Assembly (NCBI GenBank): GCA_009923795.1
Contig: RFSU01000045.1
Span: 1-12,809 of the forward strand
From: Sphingomonadaceae bacterium
Lineage (GTDB): Bacteria > Pseudomonadota > Alphaproteobacteria > Sphingomonadales > Sphingomonadaceae
DNA length: 12,809 nt
Direction: 5' to 3'
Shown: positions 7,715-12,809 of the stretch, piece after piece
Layout of the letters: each line of letters opens with the position of its first letter
How positions within the stretch are numbered: the first letter of the stretch is position 1
Translations under genes and position numbers: made by a program
The notes under the pieces: model-generated
Told to the model about the DNA's origin: nothing
Database searches by the model: none
What the model saw: the letters and a program-made list of their open reading frames with translations, nothing else

Positions 7715-8484
7715 GCGATGTCGTTCTGGAGATCAACAACCTAGAAACCTACTACGGTCCAATCATGGCGATCCGGGGCGTAAGCCTCAAGGTCAATCAA
7801 GGCGAGATCGTGGCAGTTCTTGGAGCCAACGGTGCGGGTAAGACGACGCTGCTTAAGACGATTTCGGGTGCACTGAACAGCAGCAAGGGCGAAATTCTTC
7901 TGGCGGGTCGACCCGTGCAGAATCGTGATCCGGATTGGGTGGCAGCCCAGGGTGTCGCCCACGTGCCCGAAGGCCGGGAGGTGTTTCCGTTTCTTACGGT
8001 GTACGAGAACCTGATGCTTGGTGCCTATCGTCGGCGTGACGCCAAAGGCATTGCAGGCGACCTTCAGATGGTCTATGAGTATTTTCCTGCGCTAAAGGAG
8101 CGCACGAGCCAGATGGCTTGCTACCTTTCGGGCGGTCAGCAGCAGATGCTTGCGATCGGTCGGGCTTGCATGTCACGCCCGCGCCTAATGTTACTGGACG
8201 AACCAAGCCTGGGTTTGTCACCGGTTTTGGTGAAGTCAATCTTCCAGGTCATTCGCCGGCTCAATCAAGAGCAGGGCATCACGGTTTTGCTAGTCGAGCA
8301 AAACGCAGTCGTTGCACTTCAGACGTCCCAGCGCGCCTATGTGATGGAGGTTGGCGGCGTCGTCATGGATGGTGCATCTGCCGAGCTGGCTCAAAGTGAA
8401 GATATCCGAGAGTTCTACTTGGGCCAGAAGTCAGCCGGTGTGAGGGGTACCCGGCGCTGGAAAAAACGCAAGACATGGCGATGA
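7711..8484 (+). CDS. livF: ABC transporter ATP-binding protein LivF
   Basis: This 257-residue ATPase has Walker A 'GANGAGKTT' at 38-46, the LivF-type 'VPEGREVFPFLTVYENL' region at 85-101, signature 'LSGGQQQMLAIGRA' at 139-152, Walker B 'LMLLDEP' at 159-165 and the 'LLVEQN' switch where LivF proteins carry Gln in place of His. It is somewhat longer than E. coli LivF (about 237 residues) because of a basic tail ending 'RRWKKRKTWR'. Such tails are, to my knowledge, common in homologues from betaproteobacterial acid-uptake clusters. The start overlaps the livG stop by 4 bp. The next gene begins 7 bp after its stop. Confidence 0.95.
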   Translation: MSDVVLEINNLETYYGPIMAIRGVSLKVNQGEIVAVLGANGAGKTTLLKTISGALNSSKGEILLAGRPVQNRDPDWVAAQGVAHVPEGREVFPFLTVYENLMLGAYRRRDAKGIAGDLQMVYEYFPALKERTSQMACYLSGGQQQMLAIGRACMSRPRLMLLDEPSLGLSPVLVKSIFQVIRRLNQEQGITVLLVEQNAVVALQTSQRAYVMEVGGVVMDGASAELAQSEDIREFYLGQKSAGVRGTRRWKKRKTWR

Positions 8485-8491
8485 TATCCAG

Positions 8492-10375
8492 ATGAGCACC
8501 GAACGTCCTCCCCATCGCGAACTGACGATCCACCAGATCGCGGGCTGCGACACCACGCCCAAACTCTTCCTGAAGAAGGTAGCCGAGCGGGGCGAACGGA
8601 CTGCGCTTCGCGAAAAAGAGCTTGGCCTTTGGCAGAGCTATTCATGGAACACCTTCCACGAGCGTGCCATGTGGATCGCCCACGGTCTGCGCAGCGTCGG
8701 TCTTGTTCCTGGAGACGTTGTTGCCATCCTCTCCGAGGACTGCAAGGAATGGGTATGGGCCGATATGGGCACGATGCTCACAGGTGGTGTGGTATGCGGC
8801 ATCTATCCCACGTCACAGCCGCCCCAGGTGAGTTTCTGCCTGCAGGACAGCCGGGCAAGAGTGCTGTTCGTCGAAAACGAGGAGCAACTCGACAAATACC
8901 TTGAGGTGCGCCATGAGTTGACAGAGATCCTTCGTGTGTACTACATAGATGGTAAGGGGCTGCGAGGCTATAAAGACCCGAAGATTCAATCTGTTGAGGC
9001 GCTATATGAGGACGGACGTAAGGCCTGGGCCGAGCAGCAAGGAGTGATCGAGTCCATGGTGCAGTCCATTCTTCCAGAAGATCCGGCCGTCATCGTCTAT
9101 ACCTCGGGCACAACGGGCAAGCCTAAGGGGGCAGTGATTCCCCATCGAGCCTTGATGTTCCAGATGACGGCGACTCCCACCCCTTTCCGCCTCGAGGGCA
9201 AGGACGAATTGCTTACCTATTTGCCGTTGTGCCACTTGGCTGAGCGTTTGTTCTCCCTCAGTCTGCCGCTTGCCACCGGTGCGACGATCAACCTCGCCGA
9301 AAGCCCGGCTTCAGTTCCAATGAACTTGATGGAGTTGTCCCCCACGGTTGTTTTTGGTGTGCCTCGCATCTGGGAGAAGTCCTATTCCAGAGTGGTGACG
9401 CTGATGTCCGAAGCCAGTTGGGCGGGCAAACGTGTTTACGCCGCCGCGCTTGCCGTGGGTAAACGCCGTGCCGATGCCCTTGTCGATGGGCGAAAGCCGT
9501 CAAGGTTGGACGAGGTGCTATTTAGTTTGGCGGATCGCTTTGTATTTCATAACATTAAGCAGATGCTCGGTCTGGACAAGGCTCGATTCCTTGTGTCGGG
9601 CGCTGCGCCGATCTCGGACAGTCTTCTGCGCTGGTATCTGAGTCTGGGGCTGCCGATTGCCGAACTATACGGACAAACAGAAACTGGGATCGCCACGATC
9701 ACACGACCCGGGGAATTCAAGCCTGGCACTGTCGGACTTGCTTTATCAGGGGTCGACTTGCATATTGCGCAGAACGGAGAAATCCTAGTGCGGTCGGATG
9801 GTCAGTTTTCTGGCTACCTCAATCAGCCTGAGCGAACGGCAGAGACAGTCGTGGGCGGCTGGGTTCACACGGGAGACGTCGGAAAGTTGGACCCAGACGG
9901 AAGTCTGCGCATCACGGACCGCATCAAGGACATCATCATTACGGCGGGCGGCAAGAACATCACGCCAAGCCTGATTGAAAACGAGCTTAAGTATTCTGCC
10001 TACATCTCGGACAGCGTTGTTATTGGCGACCGCCGGTCGTTCCTTACTGCTCTGGTGATGCTAGACAAGGAAAACGCTGAACATTACGCACAGGTGCACG
10101 GAATTCCGTTCACGGACTACCGCTCCCTGTGTGCGCGGCCGGAAATCCTTGCGCTCGTTGAGGCCGAGGTCGGGCATGTCAATCAAAAATTCTCATCGGT
10201 AGAGCAGGTCAAGCGCTTCCGTCTGATCGACGTTTTGCTGACCGCCGAGGACGAAGAGTTGACGCCGACGATGAAGCTCAAGCGCAACATCGTCAGCCAA
10301 AAGTACGGCATGCTGATTGACGAAATGTATGCCTCAGGCGCGTCGCCCCGTCCAGCAAAACCTGCCGAGGAATAA
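8492..10375 (+). CDS. AMP-binding acyl-CoA synthetase (long-chain/aryl acid type)
   Basis: This 627-residue ANL-superfamily ligase would activate the imported acid to its CoA thioester using ATP (AMP plus PPi released). Motifs in order are the P-loop 'YTSGTTGKPKGAV' at 203-215, 'PRIWEK' at 291-296, 'LYGQTETG' at 392-399, 'GGWVHTGD' at 455-462, 'DRIKDIIITAGGKNI' at 476-490, and the C-terminal 'TPTMKLKR' at 591-598 supplying the adenylation lysine region. Length and motif spelling fit the large FadD15-like long-chain synthetase branch more than the short acetyl-CoA type. No signal peptide is seen, so it acts in the cytoplasm or at the inner membrane face. It starts 7 bp after livF. Together with the Liv genes it gives an import-and-activate module. 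A remnant of a second synthetase C-terminus lies just downstream (10386-10469). Confidence 0.94.
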   Translation: MSTERPPHRELTIHQIAGCDTTPKLFLKKVAERGERTALREKELGLWQSYSWNTFHERAMWIAHGLRSVGLVPGDVVAILSEDCKEWVWADMGTMLTGGVVCGIYPTSQPPQVSFCLQDSRARVLFVENEEQLDKYLEVRHELTEILRVYYIDGKGLRGYKDPKIQSVEALYEDGRKAWAEQQGVIESMVQSILPEDPAVIVYTSGTTGKPKGAVIPHRALMFQMTATPTPFRLEGKDELLTYLPLCHLAERLFSLSLPLATGATINLAESPASVPMNLMELSPTVVFGVPRIWEKSYSRVVTLMSEASWAGKRVYAAALAVGKRRADALVDGRKPSRLDEVLFSLADRFVFHNIKQMLGLDKARFLVSGAAPISDSLLRWYLSLGLPIAELYGQTETGIATITRPGEFKPGTVGLALSGVDLHIAQNGEILVRSDGQFSGYLNQPERTAETVVGGWVHTGDVGKLDPDGSLRITDRIKDIIITAGGKNITPSLIENELKYSAYISDSVVIGDRRSFLTALVMLDKENAEHYAQVHGIPFTDYRSLCARPEILALVEAEVGHVNQKFSSVEQVKRFRLIDVLLTAEDEELTPTMKLKRNIVSQKYGMLIDEMYASGASPRPAKPAEE

Positions 10376-10385
10376 CGCTTTGATA

Positions 10386-10469
10386 ATGAATCCACTTGTT
10401 TTCAACATTGTCAATCAGAAGTGCAGGACGCTGATTGAAAATGTGTTTGCCGTCGGTGTCTCGTCCTGA
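10386..10469 (+). pseudogene. Relic of the C-terminus of a second acyl-CoA synthetase
   Basis: A short open frame of 27 codons reads in part 'NIVNQKCRTLIENVFAVGVS'. It aligns without gaps to the last part of the upstream synthetase, 'NIVSQKYGMLIDEMYASGAS' (from about residue 599), with 11 of 20 residues identical. The corresponding 66 nt match at 44 positions by my count. The match lies right after the 'KLKR' motif of the family and ends at a stop codon, as a real synthetase gene would. Nothing upstream of about 10395 continues the similarity. I infer the 3' stub of a paralogous synthetase gene left by a deletion, replacement or recombination. An alternative is a diverged partial duplication of the gene's own 3' end. 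It is unlikely to make a functional product. Confidence 0.6.
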
Positions 10470-10498
10470 TCCTTTAAAAACTAACTGGAGATAGCAAG

Positions 10499-11668
10499 AT
10501 GAAATCTATTGCCCTTTTACTTGGTGCGATCTTCGCGCTTACAACACTGCCTGAGCCGGCTCAAGCTCAGACGCGGGGAGTCACTTCAAATTCGATAAAG
10601 ATCGGAACTGTCACTGACCTCTCCGGTGCTCTGGCCAGCTGGGGGGTTTCTGCCACCAATGGCATCCGGATGCGCTTTGACGAGGCCAACGTAGCTGGCG
10701 GTGTCAATGGACGCCGGATTGAATTCATTGTTGAGGATATGCAGTATCAGATCCCCATCGCGATCAAGGCCGCTGACAAACTGATGACTTCTGACAAGGT
10801 GTTTGCCTTTATATCCACGCTGGGCACACCACCAAACAACGCGATCATGAAGAGTGTGCTTGACGCCGGGTTTCCGTATCTTTTTCCACTGTCTGCAGGT
10901 CTGGCGATGTCCGAGCCGCCCCATCCGCTGCGTCTACCGTTCCTGCTGAATGACCGGGATACGATGCGCGGTGCTGTAAAGTATTTCTCAGACCGAGGCG
11001 CTAAGAAAATCTGCTACCAGGTCATGGCCAATGACTATGGCGCAGAAGTCGAGGCGGGCATCAAGAGCGCGGCCGAACGACTGGGGTTGACCATCACTGC
11101 ATCAGGTAAACACCGTCCGACCGAGACGGAGTTCACTGCCGCCGTGCTTCAGTTGCGCAACTCTGGTTGCCAGGCCCTGTTCTTGGGGACCGTTGCCCGC
11201 GACGCAACGCAAATCTACACCGCCGTGCGTGCTGCCGGGTGGGATGTGCCAGTTGTCTCTGCATTGGGAGCGCTGGTGCCGCCCGTTGCCGAGAATCCAG
11301 CAATGGAGGGGTTCTACACGGCGGCACCTTTCTACATCATCGACTTCAAGGCCATTCGCGCAACGCAACCAAAAGTGGCGGAGTGGGCGGATCGGTACCG
11401 TGCAAAATACAACATTGATCCCTCACCGCAAGCTGTGATCGGCTACACCATGGCAGACGTCACGGTTCGCGCGCTACAGAATGCTGGGCGCGACCTGACG
11501 GTCCCTTCTCTGATGGCGGCTTTCCCTGCGATTGGCATCTATCGTGACCCGTTCGGTGGACCTGATGTGAAGTTGAGTGGCGCCAAGCATTTCGGCGCAG
11601 AGTTCTCTTCCTTGTCGCAGGTCAAAGGCGGTCGCTGGACTGTTCCCGCCCCGCAACTGCCTTTCTGA
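10499..11668 (+). CDS. Periplasmic substrate-binding protein of a branched-chain-type ABC transporter
   Basis: This 389-residue protein begins with a classic signal peptide: MK, a hydrophobic stretch 'IALLLGAIFALTTL', and an A-Q-A site with predicted cleavage after about residue 23. The mature part starts 'GVTSNSIKIGTVTDLSGAL', the opening of LivK-like Peripla_BP_6 proteins, and continues with 'FDEANVAGGVNGRRIEFIVED' features of this fold. It should capture the substrate in the periplasm and deliver it to LivHM. TGGAGA (486-491 of the 10.4-kb block, i.e. 10486-10491) lies 7 nt before the ATG, supporting the start. It follows the synthetase after a 123-bp gap that contains the synthetase relic, so it may have its own promoter, although I cannot point to a convincing one. 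The binding protein's sequence does not reveal the ligand, but in such clusters it is commonly a carboxylate and not an amino acid. Confidence 0.94.
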   Translation: MKSIALLLGAIFALTTLPEPAQAQTRGVTSNSIKIGTVTDLSGALASWGVSATNGIRMRFDEANVAGGVNGRRIEFIVEDMQYQIPIAIKAADKLMTSDKVFAFISTLGTPPNNAIMKSVLDAGFPYLFPLSAGLAMSEPPHPLRLPFLLNDRDTMRGAVKYFSDRGAKKICYQVMANDYGAEVEAGIKSAAERLGLTITASGKHRPTETEFTAAVLQLRNSGCQALFLGTVARDATQIYTAVRAAGWDVPVVSALGALVPPVAENPAMEGFYTAAPFYIIDFKAIRATQPKVAEWADRYRAKYNIDPSPQAVIGYTMADVTVRALQNAGRDLTVPSLMAAFPAIGIYRDPFGGPDVKLSGAKHFGAEFSSLSQVKGGRWTVPAPQLPF

Positions 11669-11686
11669 CGCCAACAAGAGCGCAGC

Positions 11687-12490
11687 GTGCTGGCAGAGTC
11701 AATATCGCCTCAGGCGGTGCATCATCGTTCCGCGCGCCGCGTGGTCATCGTCGGTGGCACATCGGGCATAGGCCTTGCCACCGCGCATCGCTTGGCTGCA
11801 ACTGGATCGCAAGCGATCGTCCTTTGTGGCCGATCTCTTGAAAGGGGAGAGGCGGCACGGGCCGCTCTCGCCGCGCATTACCCGGCGTTGACGACGCACT
11901 ACGTATCTTGCGACGCTTCGGATTCGCGGGACATCGAGCGCGCCATGGGAGAAGCCGTGAAGGCAATGGATGGGATCGACGCCCTAGTCAGTTGCGCAGC
12001 TGCAGATGTAATGCCGCAGTTACTGGCAGACATATCGACTTCGGACCTCATGCCAGCTCTGAGTGCTGTAGCAGCGTGCGTGATTTTGCCTGCACGGGCT
12101 GCCTATGACGTGATGCGGCAACAAGGCGCAGGTTCCATCGTGTGCGTGGCTTCGGACGCTGCAAAGATCGCTACACCCGGCGAGAGCGTGATCGGCGCTG
12201 CAATGGCGGCTATCGCCATGTTCTGCAGGGGTATGGCTATCGAAGCCAAGCGTGACGGGATTCGAGTGAACTGCGTCACGCCTAGCATCGTCAAGGGAAC
12301 TGCACTTTATACGAGGCTGCAAGACAACGAGTTCGCGCGTCGCCTGTTCGGCAAAGCTGAGGCTATGGCCTCGCTGGGCGTGGTGACAGCTGATGAAGTT
12401 GCGGATCTGATCGCCTTTCTTGCCAGCCCGGCAGCTTGCAAGATCACTGGACAGACGATTAGCGTCACTGGTGGAATCTCGGCGGCGTGA
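11687..12490 (+). CDS. SDR-family protein lacking the catalytic Tyr and Lys
   Basis: The 267-residue Rossmann protein has the cofactor loop 'VVIVGGTSGIGLATA' at about 19-33 and the SDR C-terminal 'KITGQTISVTGG' at 252-263, so NAD(P) binding and the fold look kept. The active site does not. Aligning 'VASDAAKIATPGESVIGAAM' (154-173) with the usual VASDAG...GEAVYSAAK leaves Ser156 in place but puts Ile169 where Tyr should be and Met173 where Lys should be. The usual NNAG reads SCAA (102-105), and the Asn of the tetrad in helix 4 appears to be Val128. The family normally oxidises hydroxyacyl-CoA or alcohol groups, but this copy is probably not a standard dehydrogenase. It starts at GTG 11687, 18 bp after the binding-protein stop, with AAGAG upstream. 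It is the last gene of the array. Confidence 0.88.
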   Translation: MLAESISPQAVHHRSARRVVIVGGTSGIGLATAHRLAATGSQAIVLCGRSLERGEAARAALAAHYPALTTHYVSCDASDSRDIERAMGEAVKAMDGIDALVSCAAADVMPQLLADISTSDLMPALSAVAACVILPARAAYDVMRQQGAGSIVCVASDAAKIATPGESVIGAAMAAIAMFCRGMAIEAKRDGIRVNCVTPSIVKGTALYTRLQDNEFARRLFGKAEAMASLGVVTADEVADLIAFLASPAACKITGQTISVTGGISAA

Positions 12491-12498
12491 GATGGGCT

Positions 12499-12542
12499 TG
12501 CTGATTTCAAGTGCGTTGATATTTTTTCGAAAGAAATCAGCA
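12499..12542 (+). repeat. 10-bp inverted repeat just after the last gene
   Basis: TGCTGATTTC (12499-12508) and GAAATCAGCA (12533-12542) are exact reverse complements with a 24-nt loop, starting 8 nt after the SDR stop. The transcript would form a stem that could protect the 3' end or contribute to termination. No T-run follows it, so it is not a classical intrinsic terminator. Confidence 0.55.
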
Positions 12543-12561
12543 GTAATTTAATTTCACAACC

Positions 12562-12630
12562 ATACTACTTCTATACTACTTTGAGTTACCAGAATGCAGC
12601 TAACTCAATGAATTCATTGCGAAAAGTAGT
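12562..12630. repeat. Cluster of direct and inverted repeats left of the tRNA fragment (candidate integrase arm sites)
   Basis: This AT-rich stretch holds two direct copies of ATACTACTT (12562-12570 and 12573-12581, 11 bp apart) and an inverted copy AAGTAGT (12624-12630). It also holds the perfect inverted repeat TTGAGTTA-N12-TAACTCAA (12581-12588, 12601-12608) and the perfect 14-bp palindrome CAATGAATTCATTG (12606-12619). Helically spaced repeats next to a tRNA attachment core are typical of arm-type integrase or excisionase sites. That role is inferred from layout only. Confidence 0.45.
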
Positions 12631-12644
12631 GGTCTAAAGGAGTC

Positions 12645-12689
12645 TTCACACTGCAGGGGTCGCAAGTTCGAAACTTGCATCGCCCACCA
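12645..12689 (+). tRNA. 3' part of tRNA-Val(CAC), 5' half missing (att-site fragment)
   Basis: The sequence reads as tRNA positions 32-76: anticodon loop TTCACAC with anticodon CAC at 12647-12649, 3' anticodon strand TGCAG, variable loop GGGTC, T stem GCAAG/CTTGC (12662-12666, 12674-12678) around the loop TTCGAAA, 3' acceptor strand ATCGCCC (12679-12685), discriminator A and encoded CCA (12687-12689). The matching 5' acceptor strand GGGCGAT, the D arm and the 5' anticodon strand CTGCA are absent upstream; the five bases before the loop, GAGTC, cannot pair with TGCAG. Similarity thus starts at the anticodon loop and runs to the 3' end, which is the usual identity block for tRNA-targeting integrases. 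It is not a functional tRNA. Isoacceptor identity rests on the anticodon reading. Confidence 0.75.
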
Positions 12690-12707
12690 AAAATACCCAA
12701 TTAAATC

Positions 12708-12741
12708 AAGCACTTAGAGGAAACTCTAGGTGCTTTTTTTT
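12708..12741 (+). terminator. Intrinsic terminator downstream of the tRNA fragment
   Basis: A 12-bp stem (12708-12719 with 12724-12735, one G-T pair) closes a GAAA tetraloop and is followed by an unbroken T-run to 12741. It lies about 20 nt after the tRNA CCA end, as expected for the native terminator of that tRNA gene. Its presence suggests that the DNA to the right is the original chromosome flank and the DNA to the left is inserted. It also stops read-through from the catabolic operon. Confidence 0.88.
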
Positions 12742-12742
12742 A

Positions 12743-12809
12743 GTGCGCCCAGCATGGGCGCACTCCTACGGGTGTAAGTCCCGTCGCAAGTTGATCACGA
12801 CGAGCGAAG
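12743..12809 (+). mobile_element. 5' end of a group II intron (domain I), runs off right edge
   Basis: The sequence begins GTGCG, the group II 5' consensus, and forms a perfect 8-bp stem GTGCGCCC/GGGCGCAC (12743-12750, 12756-12763) with loop AGCAT. It continues with ACGGG-TGTAAGT-CCCGT (12768-12784), the 'GGGTGnAAGTCCC' element common in domain I of bacterial group II introns, and then 'GACGAGCGAAG'. The start falls 1 nt after the T-run of a strong terminator, the preferred insertion context of group IIC introns. The reverse-transcriptase ORF and domains V-VI would be beyond the window, so subclass and completeness cannot be judged. Confidence 0.68.

Noticed and set aside
12499..12542. Classical intrinsic terminator after the SDR gene
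   Set aside because: The 10-bp stem has a 24-nt loop and no T-run after it, so I list it only as an inverted repeat.
12560..12689. A complete tRNA gene, possibly with an intron
   Set aside because: No GGGCGAT acceptor strand, D arm or 5' anticodon strand occurs upstream in the right order; a 3' fragment is the simpler reading.
1..12809. CRISPR array, transposase or insertion-sequence ends
   Set aside because: No regularly spaced repeats and no transposase-like reading frame were seen; the only mobile-element signals are the tRNA fragment junction and the intron start.

Overview
The window looks like part of an accessory catabolic island from a betaproteobacterium, most likely a Burkholderiales member. 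This placement is an inference. It rests on the moderately high GC of the genes, the Burkholderiales-like branched-chain-type ABC transporter plus AMP-ligase cassette, and the tRNA sequence at the right end. No phylogenetic marker gene is present.

Left end (1-658): the 5' part of an acyl-CoA dehydrogenase gene reads leftward off the edge. An AT-rich divergent promoter region of about 310 bp follows. It holds a good sigma70-like promoter for the rightward genes and several repeated or symmetrical elements that could be operators.

Centre (659-12490): all genes read rightward in a very tight array. The order is a TetR-family regulator, biotin carboxylase, a separate biotin carrier protein, and a methylcrotonyl/geranyl-CoA-carboxylase-type carboxyltransferase. 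Then come LivH, LivM (frameshifted), LivG, LivF, a long-chain/aryl-type acyl-CoA synthetase, a periplasmic substrate-binding protein and an SDR-family protein. Stop/start overlaps or very short gaps suggest one operon at least from tetR to the synthetase. The likely joint job is uptake of a carboxylic acid, CoA activation, alpha,beta-dehydrogenation by the divergent dehydrogenase, and biotin-dependent carboxylation of the enoyl-CoA. This resembles leucine/isovalerate (Liu) and acyclic terpene (Atu) catabolism. The substrate cannot be read from the sequence.

Several genes show damage or remodelling. The carboxylase alpha subunit is split exactly at the BC/BT-BCCP linker. livM carries a +1 frameshift. 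The SDR lacks its catalytic Tyr and Lys. A 27-codon relic of a second acyl-CoA synthetase C-terminus lies between the ligase and the binding-protein gene.

Right end (12491-12809): an AT-rich segment dense in inverted and direct repeats leads into the 3' part of a tRNA-Val(CAC) gene without its 5' half. A strong intrinsic terminator follows, and directly after its T-run comes what looks like the 5' end of a group II intron. I read this as a tRNA attachment-site junction of an integrative element, with the catabolic genes inside the element and an intron secondarily inserted at the terminator.
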